Source: Desulfobulbaceae bacterium (lineage in GTDB: Bacteria > Desulfobacterota > Desulfobulbia > Desulfobulbales > SURF-16). From it: a stretch of DNA of 64,000 nt. A program made the translations under genes and the position numbers. The notes beneath the pieces were generated by a model, which searched no databases, had not been told where the DNA came from, and saw only the letters and a list, made by a program, of their open reading frames with translations. The DNA lies in the NCBI GenBank assembly GCA_024637145.1, contig JAGXFQ010000001.1, positions 33,893-97,892 on the forward strand, read 5' to 3'. This document shows, one piece after another, positions 9,212 to 18,503 of the stretch. How positions within the stretch are numbered: position 1 is the first letter of the stretch; every line of letters begins with the position of its first letter.

Positions 9212-11182
9212 ATGGATTGGAAGAAAATGACCATCGGCAAAAAAATTGTCTTCGGCTACACAATTATTCTCACCATGCTCATTGCCATCACTGCCATCAG
9301 CTATTTTGGCGTGGGCACCATCCTTGCCAACGCCGACGAAGTGATCCGCGGCAAAGAACTTGATAAGGTGCTGGCCCAGCGGGAGGTGGATCATCTCCAC
9401 TGGGCCCAGGCGGTCAACACCCTGCTCACCGACGCGAGTGTCACCACCCTGAAGGTGCAGACCGACCATAAAAAATGCAAGCTGGGCAGCTGGCTTTACG
9501 GGGAAGGACGTACCGAGGCGGAACAGCTGCTTCCCGGCCTGCAGCCCTTACTCAAGGAGCTTGAAAGACCCCATGAACGGATGCACTCCTCGGCCATTGA
9601 GATCAAAGAGGCCTATAAGCCAGCCGATCCCACCCTGCCCATCCGCCTTGTGGAGATAGAATCCGCCCACCAGGCCTGGGCCACCAGATTACTTACCGCC
9701 ATAATCAATAAAGAGACCACAGTGAAAAAGGTCTCCACCGACCCCAAGACCTGTAAGCTGGGTATATTTTTGACCACAGAACAGGCCCGGACCGCCTATG
9801 CCAATGGCAGCCCTTATGTCAAGGAACTCTGGGACGCCTTGCATACCAGCCACAATGCCATGCACCTGACCGCAATTGACGCCAAAGAGCTTCTGGCCGC
9901 CCAGAAATTCGACCAGGCCATGGAGCTGATGCATAATACCATCATGCTCCATCTCAATTCCACCATTTCGATACTCAACGAGCTCCGTTTTGAAGCTGAA
10001 GAGGAGCTTAAAGGAAGCATGAGGGCCAACGAGGTCTACAGCACCGTCACCCTGCCCACCATGCATGAGACCCTCAACGCCATCAGCACAATCAGGGAGT
10101 ATGTCGGCGACAACCTGATGTCCGACAAGGCCATGCTGGCCGCGGGCAAGAAAACCAGGGGCATAGTCACCATTCTCAGCCTGGCCACCCTGGCCTTGGG
10201 AATTTTGATCGCCCTCTTCTCCTCCAAAAACATCATCACCATTCTCAGAAACGTGGTTGACAGCATGGCAGAGGCCTCGCGCCAGATCACCGCTGTTTCC
10301 GGCCATATTGCCGCTTCCAGCCAGACCATGGCAGCCGGGGCCTCAGAACAGGCGGCCAGCCTGGAAAACACCTCATCATCCCTGGAAGAGATCAACTCTC
10401 TGACCAGACAAAATGCCGATAACACCCAGCAGGCAGACACCACCATGAAGGGCGTTAAAGGCAATATGGCCAAGGCTGACCAGTCCATGGCTCGACTCAC
10501 CCAGTCCATGATCGAGATCTCCCAGGCCAGTGAGGACACCCAGCGCATCGTCAAAACCATTGACGCCATCGCCTTTCAGACCAACCTCCTGGCCCTTAAT
10601 GCCGCCGTGGAAGCAGCCCGGGCCGGCGAGGCCGGAGCCGGTTTTGCTGTGGTGGCCGACGAGGTCCGCAACCTGGCCATGCGCGCCGCCCAGTCTGCCG
10701 GCGAGACCTCGGCCCTCATTGACTCCACTGTTGACAAGATACGCAGTGGTTCTCTGCTGGCCACAGAGACCAATGAGATGTTCTCTGTGGCCAATGAGGC
10801 CTCGGACAAAATTGCCACCTTAATCAGCGAAATCTCCACCGCCTCCGGCGAACAGGCCAGTGGTATCGGCGTCATTAACTCCTCAATCACCCAGATTGAA
10901 ACCGTTACCCAGGACAATGCCGCCACTGCCGAAGAGACCGCCTCTGCCTCCGAGGAGCTGGCCTCCCAGATCATGGCCATGGACCAGACCGTTCGTGAAT
11001 TCCAGGTTATGGTGGGCGGCCAGGGCAAAAGAGAAACCCCGCGGCCGGCGGCCCGGCGGGCCAGAAAGATCTCCCCTTCCCCCAGCCATAAGCAGCTGAG
11101 TATGCCGCCGGCTGCCAAGAAAACCAAAAAAGAGGCGGAAAAAATCATCCCCTTTGATGATGATGATTTTGAGGATTTCTAG
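9212..11182 (+). CDS. Methyl-accepting chemotaxis protein with two CZB domains
   Basis: Chemoreceptor. From ATG 9212 (656 residues; an in-frame ATG at 9158 is upstream): membrane span about 10–33, then two tandem chemoreceptor zinc-binding (CZB) domains. The first has H63, C89 (KCKLGSW) and H121/H125 (HERMH); the second has H153, C181 (CKLGIF) and H214/H218. A second membrane span at about 315–335 precedes the cytoplasmic signalling domain, whose hairpin is [18 protein letters not shown]. No HAMP is obvious. The C terminus is acidic (DDDDFEDF) with no CheR-docking pentapeptide. The predicted topology puts both CZB domains outside the membrane, unlike the cytoplasmic CZB receptors usually described. 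Confidence 0.9.
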   Translation: MDWKKMTIGKKIVFGYTIILTMLIAITAISYFGVGTILANADEVIRGKELDKVLAQREVDHLHWAQAVNTLLTDASVTTLKVQTDHKKCKLGSWLYGEGRTEAEQLLPGLQPLLKELERPHERMHSSAIEIKEAYKPADPTLPIRLVEIESAHQAWATRLLTAIINKETTVKKVSTDPKTCKLGIFLTTEQARTAYANGSPYVKELWDALHTSHNAMHLTAIDAKELLAAQKFDQAMELMHNTIMLHLNSTISILNELRFEAEEELKGSMRANEVYSTVTLPTMHETLNAISTIREYVGDNLMSDKAMLAAGKKTRGIVTILSLATLALGILIALFSSKNIITILRNVVDSMAEASRQITAVSGHIAASSQTMAAGASEQAASLENTSSSLEEINSLTRQNADNTQQADTTMKGVKGNMAKADQSMARLTQSMIEISQASEDTQRIVKTIDAIAFQTNLLALNAAVEAARAGEAGAGFAVVADEVRNLAMRAAQSAGETSALIDSTVDKIRSGSLLATETNEMFSVANEASDKIATLISEISTASGEQASGIGVINSSITQIETVTQDNAATAEETASASEELASQIMAMDQTVREFQVMVGGQGKRETPRPAARRARKISPSPSHKQLSMPPAAKKTKKEAEKIIPFDDDDFEDF

Positions 11183-11221
11183 ATCCTTCTGGCCCTGGCC
11201 ATCCAGTCCATTATAAAAAAG

Positions 11222-11262
11222 AGGGGCTGCCGGTTTTTTCAAACCGGCAGCCCCTTTTTTTG
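11222..11262. terminator. Strong bidirectional terminator
   Basis: 15-bp perfect stem AGGGGCTGCCGGTTT / AAACCGGCAGCCCCT (11222–11236 and 11241–11255), with a T-run after it and an A-run before it, so it can act on both strands. It ends the chemoreceptor transcript. Confidence 0.85.
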
Positions 11263-11446
11263 TACACCCCGCCGCAACACCCTGGCCTGCTTAAGGAGCA
11301 GCCCCTCTGCTTAAGATAAATCCCCGGCAGGCAAGAGGCCTTTTGTTGGTGAGAAGATTGAGACACGAACCACCGGAGATGACCCAGCAGGAACCTAGTG
11401 CAGTGTATCACTTAAAATTTTGTATATTTATGCAACTATGCCTTTA

Positions 11447-11545
11447 ACCACAAAGGCATTCTTTTTAATACCCCCTTGAGGGGTACAAAAACACGAAGAA
11501 CTTCTTGTTTTTATGTTTTTCTTTGTGCCTTCGTGTCTTTGCGGT
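11447..11545. repeat. Element C (CACAAAGGCAC hairpin repeat), copy 1
   Basis: Inverted arms ACCACAAAGGCA and TTTGTGCCTTCGTGTCTTTG flank about 60 bases that include a small palindrome ACCCC…GGGGT. Same family as the copies at 27647, 27797 and 33335. It fills most of the 410-base stretch between the terminator and the sodium-pump operon end; the rest shows nothing else. Confidence 0.6.
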
Positions 11546-11594
11546 TCGTATGCAATAACGAAATTCTACACGTACATTTAAGTTTTACGGAGTA

Positions 11595-12722
11595 CTAGAA
11601 GGTCCCCAGGGTCGACCAGAGCACACCGGCCACAATGGCCGAACCGATCACCCCGGCGACATTGGGCGCCATAGCGTGCATGAGAAGGTAATTGCTGGGA
11701 TCCTCCTTCTGCCCTACGGCCTGCACCACTCGGGCGGAATCAGGCACGGCGGAAACCCCGGCCGCCCCGATAAGGGGGTTGATCTTCTCCTTCAAAAAAA
11801 GATTCATGAACTTGGCAAAGAGGACGCCGCCGGCCGTGGCCACCACAAAAGAAAAGGCTCCGAGCAAGAAGATGAGAATAGATTGCGGGTTTAAGAAGGT
11901 CTGGGCCTGGGTGGAGGCGCCCACCGTGAAACCAAGCAGGATGGTGACAATATCGATAAGGGCGGTGCGGGCCGAGTTGGCGAGACGGTCCGTCACTGTT
12001 GATTCCTTTAGAAGATTCCCGAAAAAAAGCATGCCCAATAAGGTCATGGAACCCGGAGCCAGCAGGGCGCAGATCAAAAAGGCGGCAATGGGGAAGATAA
12101 TCCGTTCCCGGCGCGAAACAGGGCGCGGCGGCTTCATGTGAATCCGGCGCTCCGCCTTGGTGGTGAGCAGATACATGATGGGAGGCTGAATCACCGGGAC
12201 CAGGGCCATATAGGAATAGGCGGCTATGGCAATGGGGCCCAGAAGTTCCGGGGCGATCATGGAGGAGAGAAAGATGGCGGTGGGACCATCGGCGCCGCCG
12301 ATAATACCGATGGCCCCGGCCTGTTGCACGGAAAATCCCAGGACAAGGGCCCCGGCAAAGGTCAGGAAGACACCGATCTGAGCGGCCGCCCCCAGCAGAA
12401 TGAGCTTGGGGTTGGAGAGCATGGTGGAAAAATCGGTCATGGCGCCGATACCGAGAAAGATCAGGGGAGGATAGATCCCCTTGCTCACCCCCATATAGAG
12501 ATATTTGAGAACACTGCCGTCGTCATAAACGCTGAGGGGCAGATTGGCGACGGGGGGGATATTGCCGATCAAAATACCAAAGCCGATGGGCACCAGCAGG
12601 AGCGGTTCGTAATCCTTTTTTATGGCCAGGACAATGAAGAGCAGGCCGATGACCATCATGACGCCATTCCCCCAGGTCATATGGGCAAAGCCGGAATGCG
12701 CAAAAAAACTTGAAATATCCAC
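11595..12722 (-). CDS. mmdB: Na+-translocating decarboxylase beta subunit
   Basis: Membrane subunit of a biotin-dependent sodium-pumping decarboxylase. It releases CO2 from carboxybiotin and couples this to Na+ export. The 375 residues are almost entirely membrane segments and carry the OadB/MmdB signature IGIIGGADGPTAIFLSS, with the Asp needed for Na+ coupling in the family. It is the last gene of a four-gene minus-strand operon (alpha, gamma/delta, biotin carrier, beta), 11 bp after the carrier gene. Oxaloacetate or glutaconyl-CoA pumps share this subunit; the CoA-type alpha subunit here favours methylmalonyl-CoA. Confidence 0.93.
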   Translation of the reverse strand: MDISSFFAHSGFAHMTWGNGVMMVIGLLFIVLAIKKDYEPLLLVPIGFGILIGNIPPVANLPLSVYDDGSVLKYLYMGVSKGIYPPLIFLGIGAMTDFSTMLSNPKLILLGAAAQIGVFLTFAGALVLGFSVQQAGAIGIIGGADGPTAIFLSSMIAPELLGPIAIAAYSYMALVPVIQPPIMYLLTTKAERRIHMKPPRPVSRRERIIFPIAAFLICALLAPGSMTLLGMLFFGNLLKESTVTDRLANSARTALIDIVTILLGFTVGASTQAQTFLNPQSILIFLLGAFSFVVATAGGVLFAKFMNLFLKEKINPLIGAAGVSAVPDSARVVQAVGQKEDPSNYLLMHAMAPNVAGVIGSAIVAGVLWSTLGTF

Positions 12723-12733
12723 AGGAAATCCAC

Positions 12734-13171
12734 CTATTCAATGACAACCATGCCCTGGTCGTGGGTAACAGCGTCCCCCTGTCTCACCAGTATTTCTTTG
12801 ACCACCCCGGAACGATGGGCAGTGATGATATTCTCCAGCTTCATGGCCTCCAGCAGCAGGAGCTTCTGACCAACCAGGACCTTGTCGCCAATCCGGACAA
12901 AGATTTCCAGGATGTGACCAGGAATGGGGGAGGAGACGAGTCCGCTGTCCGCGGCAAAAGGGGCGGCGGCCACAGGCTGCACCAGGGCCGCTGGCCTGGC
13001 AGGCTGGGTCTGGCTGGACAACAGAGGGGCCGCGGCGTTGAGGCTCTTAATCTCATGGATGGCGACTCTGTGCTCCACCCCGTTGACCTCAGCCACCACC
13101 TCTTCCTCTGTGACCTTGAGCACGGCCACCGTATAGGGGTGGCCGGCTATGGAAAGTTTATATTCACGCAT
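12734..13171 (-). CDS. mmdC: Biotin carboxyl carrier subunit of the sodium pump
   Basis: 145-residue carrier. The N-terminal part is a small beta domain, followed by a Pro/Ala-rich hinge (about 48–75) and a C-terminal biotinyl domain whose EAMKLEN motif places the biotinylated lysine at K111. It shuttles CO2 from the carboxyltransferase to the beta subunit. Its position between the gamma-like and beta genes is as expected for methylmalonyl-CoA decarboxylases. Confidence 0.92.
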   Translation of the reverse strand: MREYKLSIAGHPYTVAVLKVTEEEVVAEVNGVEHRVAIHEIKSLNAAAPLLSSQTQPARPAALVQPVAAAPFAADSGLVSSPIPGHILEIFVRIGDKVLVGQKLLLLEAMKLENIITAHRSGVVKEILVRQGDAVTHDQGMVVIE

Positions 13172-13212
13172 AGATTTTCAGGGGTTGAGATAAAAGCAGA
13201 AAAGAATGTCCC

Positions 13213-13602
13213 TTATTTACCAGGCAAGGTGGTGCCGCCCACATGGGTGCGGCTGGAAAGGCCCTGGACCCGACCGGAAATCTTCCAGGGAGACTCCAGA
13301 TCCCCATGGCTCTTCCAGGTTATTTTTTCATTCTCTTCAGGAAAATCCTGCTGCAAATGGAAAGCCACGGCAATGGCCAGGAGGATCTCCTGCTCACGGG
13401 CGTCGCTATCTTCCTGAAACCGGCCTGCTTTTTTCTTAAATTTTGCGGGCAGGACCAAGATCCGGGGGAGCAGGGCAATATAGATACTGATCACCAGGAG
13501 ACCGGCAAAAACCATGGCCATCCCGAAAAGAGCGAAGAGCACAGCATTAAACTCAGGGGTGATGAGATTGCTCAGACTGACCCTGGCAAGGGAAAAATTC
13601 AT
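13213..13602 (-). CDS. OadG-family gamma/delta subunit
   Basis: 129-residue small subunit that holds the decarboxylase complex together. One membrane span at about 20–45 (ALFGMAMVFAGLLVISIYIAL) is followed by a hydrophilic tail with a conserved-looking patch EQEILLAIAVAFH, then TWKSHGDLESPWKISGR-type residues. This tail is shared with delta subunits of methylmalonyl-CoA decarboxylases. Assignment rests on layout, size and operon position. Confidence 0.82.
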   Translation of the reverse strand: MNFSLARVSLSNLITPEFNAVLFALFGMAMVFAGLLVISIYIALLPRILVLPAKFKKKAGRFQEDSDAREQEILLAIAVAFHLQQDFPEENEKITWKSHGDLESPWKISGRVQGLSSRTHVGGTTLPGK

Positions 13603-13647
13603 ACGGGAGTCACCCTCCGGGACGAAGAATAGCCAAGGCCGGCCTGG

Positions 13648-15201
13648 TTAGAGAGGGATGTTGCCATGTTTCTTCATGGGATTGGTATCCCGTTTATTCT
13701 TCAGCATCTCCAGGGCCTTGATGATCCGAAAACGAGTGCGGGCCGGCTCAATGATATCATCAATATAACCGCGCCGCGCCGCAATATAGGGATTGACCAT
13801 GGTATCGCTGTACTCCTGCTCCTTGGCCGCCAGAAAGGCGGCTGGGTCAGCGGTCTCCCGGGCCTCCCGGGAATAGAGAACCTCCACCGCCCCCTTGCCG
13901 CCCATGACGGCAATCTCCGCCGAGGGCCAGGCATAGTTGATATCGCCGCGGAGATGCTTGGAACTCATGACGCAATAGGCGCCGCCATAGGCCTTCCTGA
14001 TCACCACAGTGACCTTGGGGATGGTGGCTTCGGCATAGGCATAGAGAATCTTGGCGCCGTGGCGGATCACGCCGTTATACTCCTGGTTGGTGCCTGGTAA
14101 AAAGCCGGGAACATCAACCAGGGTCACCACCGGAATATTGAAACAGTCACAAAAACGGACAAAACGGGCCGCCTTTATGGAGGAATTGATATCAAGCACC
14201 CCGGAGAGATGCATGGGTTGATTGGCGACCATGCCGACGCTCTGGCCGTTATAGCGGCCAAAACCGGTGATGATATTGGGGGCGAATTTCGCCTTGACCT
14301 CAAAGAAATCACCGTTATCCACGGTGCGCCCAATCACCTCCTGCATGTCATACGCCTCATTGGGATTATCAGGAATCAAGGCATTAAGACCCTCATCCCG
14401 GCGGTCAGGCGGATCACCGCTCAACACCACCGGCGCATTTTCCATATTATTCTGGGGCAGAAAGGAGAGCAGACTTTTCACGTAAGCAAGGGCGTCCAGG
14501 CCGTTCTCAGCAGCATAATCAGCAACACCGCTCTGGGAGGCGTGCATGTCAGCCCCACCAAGCTCCTCCACCGTGACATCCTCATGGGTCACCGACTTCA
14601 CCACCTTGGGACCGGTGAGAAACATATAGCTGTTGTTCTTGACCATGACGATGAAATCGGTGAGGGCCGGCGAATAGACAGCCCCGCCGGCGCACGGCCC
14701 GAATATGGCGGAAATCTGGGGCACCACGCCGCTGGCCATGACATTCCGCAAAAAGATCTCTGAATAGCCGGCCAGGGCCTCAATACCTTCCTGAATCCGG
14801 GCACCCCCTGAGTCATTGAGGCCGATGACCGGCGCGCCATTCTTGACGGCCAGATCCATGACCTTACAGATCTTCTCGGCCAGGGTCTCTGAAAGGGAAC
14901 CGCCCAGCACGGTAAAGTCCTGGGCATAGACATAGACCAGACGACCATCCACGGTGCCGTAGCCGGTGACTACGCCGTCGCCGAGAAAAATCTTCTCCTG
15001 CATGCCGGAATGATGGCAGCGATGGGTCTTGAACATGTCAAACTCTTCAAAAGAGCCCGCATCAAGCAGAAGATCAAGCCGTTCCCGGGCCGTCAAACGG
15101 CCTTTGCCGTGATGGGCGTCGATGCGCTCCTGGCCGCCACCTAGGCGGGCTTGATCCCTCTTCTGCATGAGATCATCAAGTTTTTTCTGCATTAAGGACA
15201 T
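13648..15201 (-). CDS. mmdA: Methylmalonyl-CoA decarboxylase alpha / carboxyltransferase subunit
   Basis: 517-residue acyl-CoA carboxyltransferase that moves CO2 from methylmalonyl-CoA (or a similar acyl-CoA) to biotin. It has two crotonase-like halves, with GGARIQEG and [16 protein letters not shown] in the first and [13 protein letters not shown] and [13 protein letters not shown] in the second. The frame is open to 15300, but the ATG at 15201 ([15 protein letters not shown]) gives the family start. First gene of the operon. In propionate-forming Desulfobulbales this enzyme links succinate/propionate conversion to Na+ export. Propionyl-CoA carboxylase beta is an alternative, less likely beside oadB/oadG genes. 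Confidence 0.93.
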   Translation of the reverse strand: MSLMQKKLDDLMQKRDQARLGGGQERIDAHHGKGRLTARERLDLLLDAGSFEEFDMFKTHRCHHSGMQEKIFLGDGVVTGYGTVDGRLVYVYAQDFTVLGGSLSETLAEKICKVMDLAVKNGAPVIGLNDSGGARIQEGIEALAGYSEIFLRNVMASGVVPQISAIFGPCAGGAVYSPALTDFIVMVKNNSYMFLTGPKVVKSVTHEDVTVEELGGADMHASQSGVADYAAENGLDALAYVKSLLSFLPQNNMENAPVVLSGDPPDRRDEGLNALIPDNPNEAYDMQEVIGRTVDNGDFFEVKAKFAPNIITGFGRYNGQSVGMVANQPMHLSGVLDINSSIKAARFVRFCDCFNIPVVTLVDVPGFLPGTNQEYNGVIRHGAKILYAYAEATIPKVTVVIRKAYGGAYCVMSSKHLRGDINYAWPSAEIAVMGGKGAVEVLYSREARETADPAAFLAAKEQEYSDTMVNPYIAARRGYIDDIIEPARTRFRIIKALEMLKNKRDTNPMKKHGNIPL

Positions 15202-15735
15202 GGTCTGTTTTGCTCTGGTGGAAAGGATACCCAAAGAGACGGGCTCTTTGGGGGAGATCAGAAACCGGTGGCTCTTGGGAAGCTGGAGCCGGGATGGCAA
15301 AGGACCACACCCACATATTCTCTCTTGCTTACCATTTGCTCCTTCTTCTTCCTACATAAACAATTTTAGGGGAAGAGGCAAACGAATGCGGAGCCGTCCT
15401 GCGTCACCCTTTTTCTCTCTCATTGGGAGAACAATCAGGCGCCCACCTGCCCCTTGCCCCAAGGCACAACCGCCCTCTTATAACACCAAAAAAATGCTTT
15501 TTCCCAACACTTTACGCATCTTGCCCTTTTCATGGCCGACCGGCAAGGCCTCTTTCCTAACGATATAGAATTGACATTTATTCCCGTCGGACTATTATGT
15601 TTTTTTGCTCCCGAGTACCCTTGGCTGGCCCCAGCCAAGGGTGCCTTATGTTAAGAAAAAGAGGTTATCTTTAGCACGCTTTAAGCAGATCTTCTTTGTG
15701 ACTAAGCAGAATCGACAATTTTTCGAGTCTTTCTT
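15202..15735. other. Divergent promoter region with a hairpin
   Basis: About 530 bases between the divergent decarboxylase operon and TonB receptor gene. The only structure seen is a 12-bp perfect hairpin ACCCTTGGCTGG/CCAGCCAAGGGT (15617–15642) without a T-run, so not a typical terminator. No B12-box or other riboswitch core was recognised. Confidence 0.4.
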
Positions 15736-17805
15736 ATGGTTCATATTTTCCGTCTCCTTCTTATCTGTTTTTTCCTTTTTTCAGGATCTGCCGCCACCTG
15801 CCGGGCAGATCCGCAAAATCTTTCCGAGGAAGATGAAAAAGAGCTTGATCAGCTGCTCCTGGCCCTGGACAAACATACAGCCATCGCCACCAAGACCAAA
15901 ATGAACGCCGATTATATCCCCGGCATGGTCACCGTGCTCTACGGCACAGACCTGGAGGCCCGGGGCAAACGAAACATCATGGAAGCCCTGACCCTGGTAC
16001 CGGGCCTTGACCTGAACCTGGGCAGCGACGGCACCCCCTCCCTGGTCAGCCGCGGCATCGGCTCTCCTTATATCTCTGCCACCTCCATGATTCTCTTAAA
16101 CGGCACCCCCCTCAACACCACCCTTTTCGGTTTTGCCACCGGCGTCTGCAATATGCCCATTGAGCAGATCGAGCGTATCGAGATCATCCGCGGCCCGGGC
16201 GCCGCCCTCTACGGCGAATTCGCCTATAGCGGGGTGATCAATATCATCACCCGGGAGGAAGAGAACCGCCTTTTTGCCAACATGGGGGAAAATAAATCTT
16301 ACTCCGGCGGGGCCATGACCCACTTCTCTGATAATGCCCGCGATTTCCATATCTCCCTCAACAGCTCCTTTTCCGACACGGAAGGGCCCGCCCATTTTGG
16401 CGGACCTGATGCCTATGGCAATTATGGCAACAGTAACGAGATGCGGGAGAGTGCCAATGGTTTTTTGACCCTCAAATACAAAGATTTCACCCTGCTTGCC
16501 AATTATGTCGAGGAAGGCGCCGGTGATTTTTATGCCATTCAGCCGGTGGCGGCTGACCATATCGCTCAGGAACACATTTACAAAAACATTGAAGCCCGCC
16601 AGCGTCTCCGCCTCTCTGCTGATCTCGACTTCCAGCTTAAGACCGGCTGGCAGGAGTACACCTATGAGTTGGACAAAAGGCGTCTTTCTCCTCCAGAAAC
16701 CCTGGTGCCCCTCAGCGGCTATACCTACCCGGACGGGGTCCTGGCCTCCATCGCCAGCACGGAAGAGAAGTTTTTCGCCTGTCTGGAATCCTCCTGGCAG
16801 GGCCTGGCCCACCACAACATCCTGGCCGGACTGTCCTACAATCATATTGAACTGGCTGATGTCGGGCAGAAGACCAATATCGACATGGTCAGCCATGCCC
16901 CCATCCCCTGGCAGGAAACAAGCAGCGCCAATCTCTTTGTCGACAAGGAGAGCCGCCGCGACGTGGTCAGCGTCATCCTCCAGGATGTCTATAATCTCAC
17001 GCCTCTCCTTACCCTCACCATGGGCATCAGGGGCGATCACTACAGCGATGTCGGCGACAGCTTCTCCCCCCGTCTCTCCGCGGTCTGGCATCCCCATGAG
17101 CATCATATCTTCAAGGCCCAGGCCGCCCGCGCCTTTCGCCCCCCCACCTTTATGGAGCTCTATGGCTCGGAAATGGTGCTGCAAGGCAACCCCGAGATAA
17201 AGCCTGAAACCATCGACACCTATGAAGTGGGCTACATTTACCGCAAACCGGGCCGTACCGCCAAACTCACCCTCTTTTATTCACGCCTCAATGATCTCAT
17301 TATCACCGAAGCCAACGGTGTCCTTGGCCACTACACCAACAGCAACGGCGCAAAACAGATGGGATTTGAGGTGGAACTTGAACAGGAAATCCTGGCCAAC
17401 CTCAGGTTTGACGGCAATCTCTCCTATGCCGACACCAAGGATATGGACAGTGGCGCGGAGGTGGTGGGGGCCATTCCCTGGCAGGCCAATGCCGCCCTCA
17501 TCTATCATCCGGCCCCCTGGGCCGCCCTGGCCTGCCAATATCGTTTTGTGGACCGGCGCCAGCGGGCGGCAGATGACCCCCGTGATAACCTCAAGGGCTA
17601 TGACAAGGTGGACCTCACCCTTTCCTACTTCCCCACCAGGCTTGAAGGCCTGACCTGGCGGGTGGGAGTGCAGAATATTTTCAACCAGGATATCCGCACC
17701 CCCTCATCATTACCCCTCCATTACCCAGTTACCCCCCTCAGCTATCCTGATGATTTTGAAACCCAGGACCGCACCTGGTGGACGCACTGCTCTTATCAAT
17801 TTTAA
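15736..17805 (+). CDS. TonB-dependent outer-membrane receptor
   Basis: Outer-membrane active transporter; the substrate is not evident. The 689 residues have a signal peptide (about 1–24, ending ATCRA), a plug domain at about 60–180 (RGPGAALYGEFAYSGVINIIT is the family core) and a 22-strand barrel with a terminal aromatic (CSYQF). The dimensions and plug resemble BtuB/CirA-like receptors. It precedes a YfiR-like periplasmic protein and two kinases on the same strand, which suggests ligand sensing coupled to uptake. Confidence 0.9.
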   Translation: MVHIFRLLLICFFLFSGSAATCRADPQNLSEEDEKELDQLLLALDKHTAIATKTKMNADYIPGMVTVLYGTDLEARGKRNIMEALTLVPGLDLNLGSDGTPSLVSRGIGSPYISATSMILLNGTPLNTTLFGFATGVCNMPIEQIERIEIIRGPGAALYGEFAYSGVINIITREEENRLFANMGENKSYSGGAMTHFSDNARDFHISLNSSFSDTEGPAHFGGPDAYGNYGNSNEMRESANGFLTLKYKDFTLLANYVEEGAGDFYAIQPVAADHIAQEHIYKNIEARQRLRLSADLDFQLKTGWQEYTYELDKRRLSPPETLVPLSGYTYPDGVLASIASTEEKFFACLESSWQGLAHHNILAGLSYNHIELADVGQKTNIDMVSHAPIPWQETSSANLFVDKESRRDVVSVILQDVYNLTPLLTLTMGIRGDHYSDVGDSFSPRLSAVWHPHEHHIFKAQAARAFRPPTFMELYGSEMVLQGNPEIKPETIDTYEVGYIYRKPGRTAKLTLFYSRLNDLIITEANGVLGHYTNSNGAKQMGFEVELEQEILANLRFDGNLSYADTKDMDSGAEVVGAIPWQANAALIYHPAPWAALACQYRFVDRRQRAADDPRDNLKGYDKVDLTLSYFPTRLEGLTWRVGVQNIFNQDIRTPSSLPLHYPVTPLSYPDDFETQDRTWWTHCSYQF

Positions 17806-17906
17806 AAAAATGACTCTTATGCCCCCACAAAGACCGGCCAAGAATATCGCCGTGATTGACCTGCCCCTGCAAATATGGTCTCCGTAAAATTTAGGTTCTG
17901 GCACTT

Positions 17907-18503
17907 ATGAGAAAAACAGCCCTGTTCAAGACATCATCCAGGCTCAGCATCTGCGGCATGCTGCTGCTTTGTTTTGTCCAGGCCCCCCTGGCTGCCCAGG
18001 ACCAGAACGCTCATTCAGAAAGACTGCTGGGGGCCGGCCTGGACCTCTTCCCCAGTTTTCTGGCAGCAGATCAGCAGCTCACCGACAAACTTGACAAAGA
18101 CGGCCATCTTCTCCTCTATATTGTGCATCACAACAACCAGCGCGGCGCCCAAATAATTGCCGCCCAGCTCCAGGATATAAAACAAATCAGAGGGGCGCCC
18201 CTGAGGGTGGTTATCATGCGGGACTATGACGCCCTCTTTCCCAAAGAGCAACCAGCTGCCATATTTATTGCCCAGCCCCGCCTGCCTCATCTGGACGCCC
18301 TTGTCCTGTACGGCAAGGAAAAGGGTATCATCACCTTTTCCCCCTTTGCCGGGGATATCACCCAGGGCGTAAGCGGCTCCATCACGGTCACCGCCCGCAT
18401 CCTGCCGCAGGTGAACACGACCACCCTGGCGGAATCCGGGCTGCGCTTAAAGCCCTTTTTTCTGCGCATTGCCTCCCCTTATCCAGAAGTGGAGACACCT
18501 TGA
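17907..18503 (+). CDS. YfiR-like (DUF4154) periplasmic protein
   Basis: 198-residue protein with a signal peptide (about 1–30, …VQAPLAAQ). The C-terminal pattern (IITFSPFAGDITQGVSGSI … LRLKPFFLRIA) fits the DUF4154/YfiR family, periplasmic proteins that control inner-membrane signalling partners. YfiR in Pseudomonas represses a diguanylate cyclase; here the next gene is a histidine kinase whose start codon overlaps this stop. A periplasmic sensor or modulator of that kinase is inferred. Confidence 0.68.
   Translation: MRKTALFKTSSRLSICGMLLLCFVQAPLAAQDQNAHSERLLGAGLDLFPSFLAADQQLTDKLDKDGHLLLYIVHHNNQRGAQIIAAQLQDIKQIRGAPLRVVIMRDYDALFPKEQPAAIFIAQPRLPHLDALVLYGKEKGIITFSPFAGDITQGVSGSITVTARILPQVNTTTLAESGLRLKPFFLRIASPYPEVETP

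Noticed and set aside
15301..15735. Cobalamin riboswitch ahead of the first TonB receptor
   Set aside because: Looked for the B12 box and found no match; same for the second receptor's upstream region.
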